64,000 bases of DNA, taken from NCBI RefSeq assembly GCF_002407065.1, contig NZ_CP023564.1, forward strand, positions 3,348,001 through 3,412,000, read 5' to 3'. This DNA is from Brachybacterium ginsengisoli. Lineage in GTDB: Bacteria; Actinomycetota; Actinomycetes; Actinomycetales; Dermabacteraceae. The translations under genes were made by a program, and so were the position numbers. Numbering within the stretch: position 1 is the first letter of the stretch; each line of letters begins with the position of its first letter. Under the pieces are notes generated by a model. The model had not been told where the DNA came from and ran no database searches. It saw nothing but the letters and a program-made list of their open reading frames with translations. This document shows, in pieces, positions 16,346 to 25,141 of this stretch.

Positions 16346-18226
16346 TCAGCCGTCCCTGCGCCCGAACTCGTGCCCCTCGGCGAGCGCGATGCGCTCCGGC
16401 AGCGTCTCCAGGTCCAGCAGCAGCACCTCGTTGCGTCCGGCCCGCACCAGCGGAGCGGGCACGTAGAGGGTCTGCTGGGGGCCGATGTTCCAGTAGCGGC
16501 CCACGCAGAAGCCGTTGACGTAGGCGACGCCGTGCCCGGCGGCGGAGACGTCCAGGAAGGTGTCCTCGGGCGACTCGGCCTCGAAGGCGGCGCCGACGAG
16601 GACCGGGAGGGCGTCGGCCTCGTCGTCGAGGGCGGGGGCCTCGAGGGCGGGCGCCGCCGCGAGCAGGGTCGCGAGCTCCTCCCCCATGTCCTCGAGGGGC
16701 CAGGCGTCGGCCTCCCAGTCGTTGAGGAAGCGGATCGTCTGCCAGACGCCGCCGAGGATGCCCTTGCGCTCCCCGAGCCGGGGCCCGAAGTTCACCCGGC
16801 CCAGGTTCTCGACCAGGATGTCCACGCGCACGGTGCGTCGGCCGCCGTCCGGGAGCAGGCGGTCCGCGAACGGGGTCAGCTCGACCGTCGCCGGATCCGT
16901 CTCGCGCTGCTCGTCCCCCACCACGCCCACCGCGCCCACGGCGATCCCGTCGACGTGCACCCAGGCCCGGTCGTGCAGGTCGTAGAGCTTCAGCGGGGAG
17001 ATGACGGTGCGGCCGTCCTGCTCGCCGGCCGCGATCTCGATCTCGCGGGAGAGGCGGAGCAGGCCGCGCTCGAGGCCGATGTCCTCGAAGGCGGGCGGCA
17101 CCGGATGCACCTCGGCGGAGCGGGTGAAGCGCTCGGTGCCGCGCAGGGAGGCGACCTTCTCGATCGCGAGCTCCGCCGCGGGGAGCGTCGCGGGATGCTC
17201 GACGAGGCCCAGGCTCTCGAGGTGCTCCTCGTAGGCGGGCAGCTCGCGGTGGCGGGCGATCACCTCGCGGAAGGCACGGAACTTCTCGGTCAGCGCGCCG
17301 TTCTCGGAGATCGGGGCGTCGTAGTCGTAGCTGGTGGTGGTGGGCTGCAGGGCGCCGTCATGGTTGGCGCCCGCCCGCAGGCCGAAGTTGGTGCCGCCGT
17401 GCGCCATGTAGAAGTTCACGCTCATGCGGTTCTCCAGCATGTCCGCGAGCTCCCCCGCGGCGTCGCCGCCGGTGCGCTCGTGGTGCTCCTCGCCCCAGTG
17501 GTCGAACCAGCCGTTCCAGAACTCCATGCACATCTGCGGCTGCGCGGGCAGCTCCTCCTCGGCCATGGCGAGCACCTCGAGGGCGCGGGAGCCGAAGTTC
17601 ACCGTCGCGAGCGCGCCGTCGACGGTGCCGCCGGTGAGCCACATGCGGGCGGGACCGTCGGAGGTCACCAGGAGCTCCTCGATGCCGCGCTCGATGAGGC
17701 CGTCGCGCAGGTGCGCGAGGTAGACCGAGTCATCCCCGAAGCTGCCGTACTCGTTCTCCACCTGCACCATCACCACGTTCCCGCCGCGAGCGGCCTGCCG
17801 CTCGGCGATCACGGGGAGGAGCTGGTCGAACCAGGCGTCCACGAGCTGCAGGTAGGGGGCGTTGCGGTGGCGCAGGCGGAGGTTCCGGTCGGCGAGGATC
17901 CAGCCGGGGAAGCCGCCGTTCTCCCACTCGGCGCAGATGTACGGGCCGGGGCGCACGATCGCGTCCAGCCCCTCCTCGGCGGCGAGGTCGAGGAAGCGGC
18001 CCAGATCCGCGATCCCCTCGAAGGTGGTCTCCTCGCGGGAGGGCTGGTGCACGTTCCAGGCCACGTAGGTCTCCACCGTGTTGCAGCCCATCGCGACCAG
18101 GCGGCGCAGGCGGTCGCGCCACTGCTCGGGGTGCACGCGGAAGTAGTGGAGCGCACCGGAGATCACGAGGTGCGGCTCTCCGGCGCGGAGGAAGCCCTCC
18201 GGGGTGGGGGTGAGCAGGGCGGTCAT
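16346..18226 (-). CDS. Glycoside hydrolase family 35 beta-galactosidase
   Basis: A 626-residue GH35 enzyme. The TIM barrel fills about residues 8-330. The acid/base is Glu159 in VENEYG and the nucleophile is Glu235 in MCMEFWNGWFDHWG. Beta-sandwich domains follow, including a galactose-binding-like jelly roll with GVAYVNGFCVGRYWNIGPQQ near the C-terminus. No signal peptide is present, so it should release terminal beta-galactose from imported oligosaccharides. The ATG at 18224-18226 follows GAGAGGA. A LacI-type operator lies 20 nt upstream of the start, matching one at the ABC promoter. Confidence 0.93.
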   Translation of the reverse strand: MTALLTPTPEGFLRAGEPHLVISGALHYFRVHPEQWRDRLRRLVAMGCNTVETYVAWNVHQPSREETTFEGIADLGRFLDLAAEEGLDAIVRPGPYICAEWENGGFPGWILADRNLRLRHRNAPYLQLVDAWFDQLLPVIAERQAARGGNVVMVQVENEYGSFGDDSVYLAHLRDGLIERGIEELLVTSDGPARMWLTGGTVDGALATVNFGSRALEVLAMAEEELPAQPQMCMEFWNGWFDHWGEEHHERTGGDAAGELADMLENRMSVNFYMAHGGTNFGLRAGANHDGALQPTTTSYDYDAPISENGALTEKFRAFREVIARHRELPAYEEHLESLGLVEHPATLPAAELAIEKVASLRGTERFTRSAEVHPVPPAFEDIGLERGLLRLSREIEIAAGEQDGRTVISPLKLYDLHDRAWVHVDGIAVGAVGVVGDEQRETDPATVELTPFADRLLPDGGRRTVRVDILVENLGRVNFGPRLGERKGILGGVWQTIRFLNDWEADAWPLEDMGEELATLLAAAPALEAPALDDEADALPVLVGAAFEAESPEDTFLDVSAAGHGVAYVNGFCVGRYWNIGPQQTLYVPAPLVRAGRNEVLLLDLETLPERIALAEGHEFGRRDG

Positions 18227-18246
18227 CGTCGTCGATCCTCTCGGCG

Positions 18247-18262
18247 GTGAAACGGTTTGCAC
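18247..18262. promoter_or_regulatory. LacI-type operator upstream of the beta-galactosidase gene
   Basis: GTGAAACGGTTTGCAC is an imperfect palindrome with a central CG, the classic LacI-family operator form. It agrees with the operator at 12439 as GTGAA[AC]CG[AG]TTT[AG]CA, suggesting one repressor for the ABC importer and the enzyme. No LacI gene is encoded between the two sites. Confidence 0.7.
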
Positions 18263-18318
18263 CAGTGTCTCAGGCGCAGAGGACCTGCGGGGCACACCGC
18301 ATCCGGTCCGTTCGACCC

Positions 18319-20049
18319 TCATCCGGCCTGTTCGGCGAAGATCTCCGTGAACCGGCCGCCCGCGCCGAGCAGCTCGTCGTAGCGTCCGCGCTCGATGACC
18401 CGACCCTCGTCGACCACCAGGATCTCGTCCATGCCGCGCAGGGTCCAGGCCCGGTGCGAGACGACGATGGTGATCCGGTCCGCCTTCGAGCGCTGCAGCT
18501 CCCGGAAGATGTCCTGCTCGGCCTCGGCGTCGATCGCGCTGGTGGGCTCGTCGAGGATCCAGATCGGGGCCGCCCGCAGATGGATCCGGGCCAGGGAGAG
18601 GCGCTGCCACTGCCCACCCGAGAGCCCTGCGCCACCGTCCCACTGCCCGCCGAGCTGCTGGTCCAGCCCGTCGTCGAAGCGGCGCACCATGCTCGCGGCG
18701 TTGGCGGCCTCGAGCGCCGCCCACAGCTCCTCGTCGCCGACGTCCTGGCGCGGGGTGCCCAGCAGCAACGACTCCCGCACCGTCAGCTCGTACCGGCCGA
18801 ACTCCTGGGTCAGGGTGCCGAAGTGCCCCACCCACTCCTGGAACGGCATGTCCTGGCGGGTCCGGCCGTCGATCGCGATGCTCCCCTCCTGGGGGTCCAG
18901 GGCGCCCACGATCGAGTTGACCGCGGTGGTCTTGCCCGCGCCGTTGACCCCCACGAGCGCGACGATGCGGCCCTTGTCGATCCGCAGGTCCAGGTCCTGC
19001 AGGGACGGGTCGTCGTTGCCGTCGTAGGTGTGGGAGACCCCGGCGACCACGAGGGAGAGGGCGTCGCCGGCCACCGACGACGGATGCTCCTCGCGGCGCA
19101 TGCCCAGCAGCTTGACGTACCGCTCGAAGGGCGCGCCGCCCTCGACGATCTGGCCGAGGTTGTTGCCGAGCGAGCCGACGGCCGCCATCGCGGCCATCAC
19201 CCCGTACACGCCGCCCGCCGCGGCCGGGCCGTAGTGCACGCCGACGATCAGGGCCGCCAGCGCCCCGGCCAGCAGCAGCGAGGTCGCCAGGCCCGCGAGC
19301 AGGCGCCAGCTGAGCATCGGGGCGTAGGTCTGCGCCTTGCGGTCGGTGATGCGGCCGATGGTCGAGGAGACCATCGAGGAGATCTGTCCGGTGGCGCCGA
19401 GCGAAGTCAGCTCGATCGACGGCGCGGTGGTCACCAGCTGCTGGTGCAGGTAGCGCGAGCGCCAGTAGAGCTTGCCGACGTCGTCCCACATCTTCGAACT
19501 GATCCGGGTGATGCGCTGCGAGGCCACCAGCATCGGCACCAGCGAGACCAGCACGAAGACGGCCGCGAGCGGGCTCATGGTGGCGAGCGTGAGGAAGACG
19601 CCGAGCACCGAGAGCACGTCCCGCAGCAGGCTCAGCACGAAGGGGTAGAGGAAGGCGAGCTCCTCCTCGGCGGCCTTGTTCCCGGCCTCGATGTCCGCTG
19701 CGGCGACCGGATCGGCGAGCTCGGTGGGCGGCAGCGTCGCGAGGGTCGCGGCGACCTGCTGCTTCGCATGGAGGCCGACGAGGTCCACGACCCTCCACTG
19801 CAGGGTGCCGGCGATCGCCTCGACCGGACCGGTGAAGGCGATCAGCAGCACCAGCCCGGCGAAGGGAGCGGCCACGTCGGTGAAGGCCTCCGCACCGGTC
19901 AGCGCCTCGACGAAGGAGGCCATGAGGATGACCTGGAGGGAGGGCACGGCGGCGACGAGCAGTGCGAGCACGGCGGCGAGCGCGACCAGGCGCGGCGCCG
20001 CCACCCAGGCCTGACGGATGCTCCAGGTCCCGACCGCGAATATCCCCAT
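18319..20049 (-). CDS. ABC transporter with fused membrane and ATPase domains (exporter type)
   Basis: A 576-residue half-transporter. Residues about 20-300 contain the membrane domain. The nucleotide-binding domain follows, with Walker A GVNGAGKTT (367-375), signature LSGGQWQRLSLAR, Walker B IWILDEPTSAID and a downstream switch His (VVSHRAW). It should act as a homodimer exporting a peptide, lipid or drug. The ATG follows AAAGG. It lies downstream of the serpin gene on the same strand with hairpins between. The exported substrate is unknown. Confidence 0.86.
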   Translation of the reverse strand: MGIFAVGTWSIRQAWVAAPRLVALAAVLALLVAAVPSLQVILMASFVEALTGAEAFTDVAAPFAGLVLLIAFTGPVEAIAGTLQWRVVDLVGLHAKQQVAATLATLPPTELADPVAAADIEAGNKAAEEELAFLYPFVLSLLRDVLSVLGVFLTLATMSPLAAVFVLVSLVPMLVASQRITRISSKMWDDVGKLYWRSRYLHQQLVTTAPSIELTSLGATGQISSMVSSTIGRITDRKAQTYAPMLSWRLLAGLATSLLLAGALAALIVGVHYGPAAAGGVYGVMAAMAAVGSLGNNLGQIVEGGAPFERYVKLLGMRREEHPSSVAGDALSLVVAGVSHTYDGNDDPSLQDLDLRIDKGRIVALVGVNGAGKTTAVNSIVGALDPQEGSIAIDGRTRQDMPFQEWVGHFGTLTQEFGRYELTVRESLLLGTPRQDVGDEELWAALEAANAASMVRRFDDGLDQQLGGQWDGGAGLSGGQWQRLSLARIHLRAAPIWILDEPTSAIDAEAEQDIFRELQRSKADRITIVVSHRAWTLRGMDEILVVDEGRVIERGRYDELLGAGGRFTEIFAEQAG

Positions 20050-20103
20050 CGCGCCAACCTTTCACAGCCCAGGGTGCTTCGCACGGAGTTTTCGAGCACC
20101 CGT

Positions 20104-20140
20104 TCCGTCGGCGGCCCATGGTCCGACGGCGGCCGACGGA
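20104..20140. terminator. Hairpin after the serpin gene
   Basis: TCCGTCGGC (20104-20112) pairs with GCCGACGGA (20132-20140). An alternative inner partner lies at 20123-20129. It follows the serpin stop on the minus strand and precedes the ABC exporter gene, consistent with termination. Confidence 0.5.
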
Positions 20141-20146
20141 CCGCCC

Positions 20147-21484
20147 TCAGCGGGTCTGCGTCGGATCCCCGATCCAGCCGGTGACGAGCGGTGCGAGGGT
20201 GGAGCGCTCGTAGGCGACGTAGAGGAACGGCGACTCGAGTACGAGCTCCTTCGGCTCGGCCGGCGCGGCGGTCTCCCCGACCATCACGGCGGTCGCCGCC
20301 GCGGCCTCCATGCCCTCCTCGTCGACTGTGATGACGGCCTTGTGCAGCACGTCGGTGATCGCGAGGTCCGCCTCGGAGGTGACGCCGGAGAAGTCGGCGT
20401 CCCCGGAGAAGGCGTCGACCATGCCGAGCTCCTGGAGGGTGCCGGTGAGGGAGGCCTCCCCGTCGATGTCGAACCGGGGCAGCGTGAGCCGGGCCGGGAC
20501 GCTCTCCTCCAGCCCGGACAGCAGCGCGCCGAGCCCGGTCCCGCTGTCGGTCGCGGAGGAGCTCCAGGCCTCGAGCACGCTCGCGACATCCTCGACGGGC
20601 TGGATCAGGGCGAGCGCGAGCTCCCCGCCGGCGGTGGGGAGCGCGGTGGCACGGCACAGCTCGTCCTCGTACCAGCCCTTCGCGTCCCCGCTGAGCATCT
20701 CGGCGCCGACCTCCTCGTCGGCGGAGGTGGTGAAGCGGCCGCCGGAGGTGGTCAGGGGCGAGGGCCACGCCGCCTTGAGGTGCAGGGCGTTGACCAGCAC
20801 GAGGCGGGTCGCGGCGCCGAGCGCCCCCTCGGGGACGAGCTCCTCGATGAGGTCCGCGGTGGAGTCCGCGACCCAGTCGTTGATGCGCTCGCGCGCCTTC
20901 TCACGGGGCCCGGTCTCACGGAAGTCCGCCTCGAACACGCCGCTGCCGAACCACGCCGAGAGATCCTCGAGGAAGGAGTCCTCGACGGAGAGGCCCTCCT
21001 GGAGCCAGGTCGCGTTCACGAGCGAGGCGCGGGAGGGCTCCGGGCCGTCCTCCTCGTCGGCCTCGCGCTGCTCATCGCCGACGGTCGCCAGCACCTGCGA
21101 GAGGGTGTTCGCGCTCGCGGCGAGATCCTCCATCGGCGCCCCGAGGACCTCCTCCATCTGCGCGCGAGTGTCCCCGGAGGCGCCCATCCCGATCATGGTG
21201 AGCGCGACCTGCACGGACAGCGGCGAGCAGACGGCGTTGACCTCGCCGCGGTCGATCGCCCCGAGGATCCTCGCGGTGAAGGGGACGACCGCCGGGCCGG
21301 CGTCCTGGGGAGCGCCCGGCTTCTCGCGCGGCACCTCGGCCAGGAGATCCGGGGCCTCGCCGCCCCCGTCGTCCGCTCCGCAGGCCGCGAGGCCCAGCAG
21401 GACCGGGGGCGTCAGCGCTCCCGCGGCGAGCAGCGACCGGCGGCGGAGCGGTGCGGGCCGGCGGGGCGGGGTCAGCGGGCTCAT
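20147..21484 (-). CDS. Lipoprotein serpin (serine protease inhibitor family)
   Basis: A 445-residue protein with an Arg-rich signal and lipobox (LAAC, Cys35), then a full serpin fold of about 380 residues. Serpin signatures include NAVCSPLSVQVALTMIGMGA, NATWLQ, LVLVNALHLKAAW and the C-terminal SPFLYVAYERSTLAPLVTGW. The hinge EEGMEAAAATAV (389-400) has the short-side-chain run needed for loop insertion, so it is probably inhibitory. Counting from the conserved Glu as P17 puts P1-P1' at Thr405-Ala406. P14 is Met instead of the usual small residue. It would be surface-anchored and could block host or competitor proteases. Confidence 0.9.
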   Translation of the reverse strand: MSPLTPPRRPAPLRRRSLLAAGALTPPVLLGLAACGADDGGGEAPDLLAEVPREKPGAPQDAGPAVVPFTARILGAIDRGEVNAVCSPLSVQVALTMIGMGASGDTRAQMEEVLGAPMEDLAASANTLSQVLATVGDEQREADEEDGPEPSRASLVNATWLQEGLSVEDSFLEDLSAWFGSGVFEADFRETGPREKARERINDWVADSTADLIEELVPEGALGAATRLVLVNALHLKAAWPSPLTTSGGRFTTSADEEVGAEMLSGDAKGWYEDELCRATALPTAGGELALALIQPVEDVASVLEAWSSSATDSGTGLGALLSGLEESVPARLTLPRFDIDGEASLTGTLQELGMVDAFSGDADFSGVTSEADLAITDVLHKAVITVDEEGMEAAAATAVMVGETAAPAEPKELVLESPFLYVAYERSTLAPLVTGWIGDPTQTR

Positions 21485-21502
21485 GGCTCCATGGAATGCG
21501 GA

Positions 21503-21537
21503 ATCGGGACCCGGCGCAAGCAGCGCCGGATCCCGAT
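21503..21537. terminator. Hairpin after the second sugar ABC operon
   Basis: Arms of 15 nt (21503-21517 and 21523-21537) pair with a single G-T wobble around a 5-nt loop. It follows the permease stop at 21578 on the minus strand, ahead of the serpin start at 21484. Confidence 0.65.
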
Positions 21538-21577
21538 CCGATGTCGGACCAGGCCCCGAGGGACCTGCTCCGAGAGG

Positions 21578-22522
21578 TCAGCCCTTGATCGAGCCCTCCG
21601 TGAGACCGCCGCGCCAGAAGCGCTGCAGCACCAGGATGAGGATCGCCAGCGGGATCACCGACAGCAGCGCGCCGCCGACGGTGAGCTGGTAGAACTCCGG
21701 CAGTCGATCCGTCTGGGCCCTCCAGTTGTCCAGGCCCAGCGTGATCGGGTACAGCTTCTCGTCGGCCAGCATGACCAGCGGGAGCATGTAGTTGTTCCAG
21801 ATCGCGACGAACTGGAACAGCAGGATCGTCACGATCGCCGGGACCAGCTGCGGCAGCGAGAGGCGGTGGAACAGCCCCAGCTCGCCGACCCCGTCCAGAC
21901 GACCGGCCTCGAGCATCTCGTCGGGCACCGCGGCGCTCGCGTAGATCGAGGCGAGGAAGAGCCCGAAGGGACTCACCAGCGAGGGGATCAGCACCGACCA
22001 GTAGGTGTTGGTGATCCCGATCGAGCTGAACAGGAAGAACAGCGGCAGCGCGACGGCGGTACCGGGGACCAGCACGCCGCCGAGCACCAGGCCGTAGACG
22101 ATCCTCCGGCCCGCGAAGCGGTACTTGGCCAGCGCGTAGCCCGCGGCGACCGAGAAGTACGTGGCCAGCACGGAGCCGACCCCCGAGTACAGCAGGGAGT
22201 TCAGGCCCCAGCGGGGGAAGATGCCGCCGTTGGCCGTGAGGACGGCCTTGAGGTTCTCGAACAGCTGGAAGTTCTCGCCGAACCAGAAGCCGCTGGAGCC
22301 GAAGAGCTCCTCGGTGGACTTGGTGGCGTTGACGACCACCCAGTACACGGGCACCAGGAAGTAGATCGCCACGATCGCGAGGATCGCGGTGACGATGATC
22401 GTCGTGGTGGGCTTGCGACCGGCGTCGCGGCGCCCGGAGGGGCCGTCTCCGCGAGCGGCCCGGGCGGCGTTCCCCAGGGGCTTGCTGCGGCGTGCGGTGG
22501 TGGTGGCGTCGGCGGTGCTCAT
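21578..22522 (-). CDS. Sugar ABC transporter permease (MalG-like)
   Basis: A 314-residue CUT1 permease with six membrane segments, an EAA loop (LEAGRLDGVGELGLFHRLSL) and the LTEGSIKG end. The basic, Ala-rich N-terminal tail is cytosolic. Its start overlaps the stop of the upstream permease by 4 nt (ATGA). It forms the import channel with that partner for the binding protein at 23400-24746. Confidence 0.88.
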   Translation of the reverse strand: MSTADATTTARRSKPLGNAARAARGDGPSGRRDAGRKPTTTIIVTAILAIVAIYFLVPVYWVVVNATKSTEELFGSSGFWFGENFQLFENLKAVLTANGGIFPRWGLNSLLYSGVGSVLATYFSVAAGYALAKYRFAGRRIVYGLVLGGVLVPGTAVALPLFFLFSSIGITNTYWSVLIPSLVSPFGLFLASIYASAAVPDEMLEAGRLDGVGELGLFHRLSLPQLVPAIVTILLFQFVAIWNNYMLPLVMLADEKLYPITLGLDNWRAQTDRLPEFYQLTVGGALLSVIPLAILILVLQRFWRGGLTEGSIKG

Positions 22523-23403
22523 CGGCGCTTCTCCGTCCAGTTGGAGACCCCCAGCGCGATGGCCGAGAGCAGGAAGGCGGCGACCGCGATGATCACGGAC
22601 TGCGCCGCGGCCATGCCGATGTCGTTGTACTGGAACGCGAAGGCGTAGGCGGACATGTTCGGGGTGTACTCCGAGGTGATGCCTGCGCTCATGGTCTGCA
22701 GCAGCCGCGGCTCGGCGAACAGCTGCAGGGTGCCGATGATCGAGAAGATCACCGTGAGCATCAGGGCCGGGCGGATCAGCGGCAGCTGGATCGCGAGCGC
22801 GACGCGCAGCGAGCTGGCGCCGTCGAGCTTGGCGGCCTCGTAGAGCTCACCGGGGATCGACTTCAGCTGCGCGATGATGATGAGCATGTTGTAGCCCGTG
22901 TAGGTCCAGGTCACGATGTTCGCGATGGACCACAGCACCATGTTCGGGCCGAGGAAGTCGACGTCGAGCCCGATCGCTCCGAGCACGTCCACGATCGGCG
23001 AGAGGCCCGGGATGTAGAGGAAGGACCACAGGATCGTGGCGATCACGCCGGGGATGCCGTAGGGCAGGAAGTAGGCGGCGCGGAAGAAGCCGGGCCACCT
23101 CGCCGAGGCGCTCTCGAGCAGCAGCGCGAGGACCGTGGCGGCCACGATCATCACGGTGACCTGCACGGCGCCGAACAGGATCATGCGCCCGATCGCCTGG
23201 AGGAAGTTCACGTTGGTCAGCGCGGCGATGTAGTTGTCGAACCCGGCGAAGACGCTCCTGATGCCGGCCTCGCCGAGCAGTCCCGAGCGCTCCACGCGGG
23301 TGAAGCTGTAGCCGATCGCCATGATGATCGGGACGATCATGGTGCCGATGAAGAGCACCAGGAAGGGTGCCAGCAGCACCCAGGGGGCGGTTCTCGATCT
23401 CAT
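22519..23403 (-). CDS. Sugar ABC transporter permease (MalF-like)
   Basis: A 294-residue permease with six membrane segments and the EAA loop YEAAKLDGASSLRVALAIQL. The ATG at 23401-23403 overlaps the stop of the binding-protein gene; longer upstream translation in this frame gives low-complexity Arg/Gly sequence and is rejected. It is the middle gene of a three-gene coupled operon. Confidence 0.88.
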   Translation of the reverse strand: MRSRTAPWVLLAPFLVLFIGTMIVPIIMAIGYSFTRVERSGLLGEAGIRSVFAGFDNYIAALTNVNFLQAIGRMILFGAVQVTVMIVAATVLALLLESASARWPGFFRAAYFLPYGIPGVIATILWSFLYIPGLSPIVDVLGAIGLDVDFLGPNMVLWSIANIVTWTYTGYNMLIIIAQLKSIPGELYEAAKLDGASSLRVALAIQLPLIRPALMLTVIFSIIGTLQLFAEPRLLQTMSAGITSEYTPNMSAYAFAFQYNDIGMAAAQSVIIAVAAFLLSAIALGVSNWTEKRR

Positions 23404-24746
23404 CGTGCCTCCTCCGCGTTCAGGCCGATGGTGCGCATGATCTCGACGATCTCGATCTGCGCGTCGGCGAACAGGTCGGCCAGCGGCACCTCGCCGGTGA
23501 CCGCGGTGGTCATGCCGTCGCCGACGATGGCCTGGACACGCTGCATCAGCGGCGCCCAGGTCCAGTCGAGGTTCTGGCCCTCGGCCATCGGGACGATGAC
23601 CTCTTCGTTGTAGTTCTGGCCCGAGAAGAAGTCGTCGGGCTGCTTGCGGACCTCGCCGATGTAGTCCTTCGCCGGCGACCAGCCGATGCCGGAGTTCTCG
23701 ATCATCGCGTCGATCCCGGCGGGGTCGGTGCACATCCAGGTGAGGAACTCGATCGCCTCGGCCGGGTGCTTGCTGTTCGAGGCGACCGCGGCGGAGGAGC
23801 CGCCGTGGCCGCCGGAGGCGTAGCCGTCGGGCCAGGTGGGCATCGGGGCGACCGCCCACTTGCCCGAGCCGTCGGGCACGGTCTTCGCCAGCGCGTCGGA
23901 CCACGAGCCGCTGATGGAGGCGAGCACCTTGCCGTCGGCCGCCGCCGCGTACCAGGGGGTGGTGAAGGACCCGTAGCCGGTGCCCACGAGCTTGTCGGCG
24001 AAGATGCCGTCCCAGAACTCGGCGACGCGCATCGAGGCCTCGCCGGTCATGTCGACGATCCAGCCGTCGCCCTCGGGGCGGAACCAGACCGCGCCGGACT
24101 GCATCGCCCAGGCGATCGGGTGGGAGCCGTCGGAGGGGTCCAGGCTGATCAGGCTCTTGCCGGCCTCGGAGACGGCGCCCGCGGTCTCGCGGAACTCCTC
24201 CCAGGTCGTGGGGGCGGCGAGGCCCAGCTCGCCCTCGAGCACCTCACGGTTGTAGAAGGTGGCCACGGGGCCGGTGTCCTGGGGGACGCCCCAGAGGGTG
24301 TCGCCGACCTGCGCCTGGGTCAGAGCGCCCGGGTCGAACTTCGGGGCCTGCTCGTCGAAGCCGTAGCGGGAGAGGTTCACGATCGCGCCGGCGAGCGCGA
24401 ACTCGGGGATCTGACGCAGCTCCACCTGGGCGATGTCCGGGCCGCCGCCGGCAGCGATGGCGGAGAGGATCTTCGCGTAGCCGCCGGAGTTCCCGCCGGG
24501 GATCCAGGTCGCGTCGACGTGGATGCGGTCCTGCGAGGCGTTGAAGACGTCGCAGACCTTCTGGAGGTCCTTGAGCCAGGCCCAGTACGTGAGGTGGACC
24601 TTGCCGTCGGCCGCCGGGATGGTCGGCGCGGCGTTGACCTCGCCCGAGTTGGGCGGGGCGCATGCGGCGAGCCCGGCGGCCAGTGCCGCACCTCCCCCCA
24701 CCAGCGCAGATCTCCGTGACAGTCGTGGCTTCATCGCTCTCCTCAT
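23400..24746 (-). CDS. Sugar ABC transporter substrate-binding lipoprotein
   Basis: A 448-residue binding protein of the CUT1 class. The signal (KPRLSRRSALVGGGAALAAG) ends with a LAAC lipobox at Cys29. The mature part has the typical HLTYWAWLKDLQKVCDVFN start and an aromatic-rich sugar pocket. Two starts compete: ATG at 24746 has GAGGAG at good spacing; ATG at 24734 (MKPRLSRR) has AGGAGA very close. The first is chosen. A palindromic operator lies 66 nt upstream. Confidence 0.87.
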   Translation of the reverse strand: MRRAMKPRLSRRSALVGGGAALAAGLAACAPPNSGEVNAAPTIPAADGKVHLTYWAWLKDLQKVCDVFNASQDRIHVDATWIPGGNSGGYAKILSAIAAGGGPDIAQVELRQIPEFALAGAIVNLSRYGFDEQAPKFDPGALTQAQVGDTLWGVPQDTGPVATFYNREVLEGELGLAAPTTWEEFRETAGAVSEAGKSLISLDPSDGSHPIAWAMQSGAVWFRPEGDGWIVDMTGEASMRVAEFWDGIFADKLVGTGYGSFTTPWYAAAADGKVLASISGSWSDALAKTVPDGSGKWAVAPMPTWPDGYASGGHGGSSAAVASNSKHPAEAIEFLTWMCTDPAGIDAMIENSGIGWSPAKDYIGEVRKQPDDFFSGQNYNEEVIVPMAEGQNLDWTWAPLMQRVQAIVGDGMTTAVTGEVPLADLFADAQIEIVEIMRTIGLNAEEAR

Positions 24747-24811
24747 CAGTGCTCCTCGTCGAGTGCCCATCGAGCCTAACCGCTGACGAACCCCCATCCA
24801 CGCACAGATTC

Positions 24812-24823
24812 GTGAACGTTCAC
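24812..24823. promoter_or_regulatory. LacI-type palindrome upstream of the second sugar ABC operon
   Basis: GTGAACGTTCAC is a perfect 12-bp palindrome with a central CG, in an A/T-richer patch. It is 66 nt upstream of the binding-protein ATG on the minus strand, a usual place for a LacI-family operator. It differs from the sites at 12439 and 18247, so a different repressor is likely. Confidence 0.6.
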
Positions 24824-25141
24824 TATTCGAGACCTCCGGACGGCCCGCGCGGTGCTGGCTCCTTGCAGGAGATCGGCCCCGCTCCCCTCGACGGGCCGAC
24901 CACCAGGTCGAATGCCCTTGCCGCCGTGCCGACACCGCCGGCGCTCCGGACCAGGCGCTCCGTGTGAGGTCCGTCCCGCTCTCTCCGCCTCACCACGGGG
25001 CAGCCCCCGCACCCCTGCCCGGCAGGTGTCGTACAGGTGTAGCCTCAGCGCCCGACGTCACATGCTGACGCCCCCGCCGTCGCCCCCTCCTCCGAGCCCG
25101 CGACCCCGACCTCCCCGTCCCTCGTCCCAAGGAACTTCCTC
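24824..25141. other. 318-nt intergenic region between divergent transport genes
   Basis: I see no gene here. It contains the 5' region of the symporter gene, including a possible -10 TAGCCT at 25040-25045 and AAGGA shortly before the ATG at 25142. Open frames crossing it are low-complexity Pro/Arg sequence. Confidence 0.5.

Noticed and set aside
16346..20119. A 1257-residue frame that seems to fuse the beta-galactosidase to upstream sequence
   Set aside because: The extra N-terminal 630 residues are the out-of-frame shadow of the ABC exporter; the true start at 18226 has a ribosome-binding site and matches the GH35 start.
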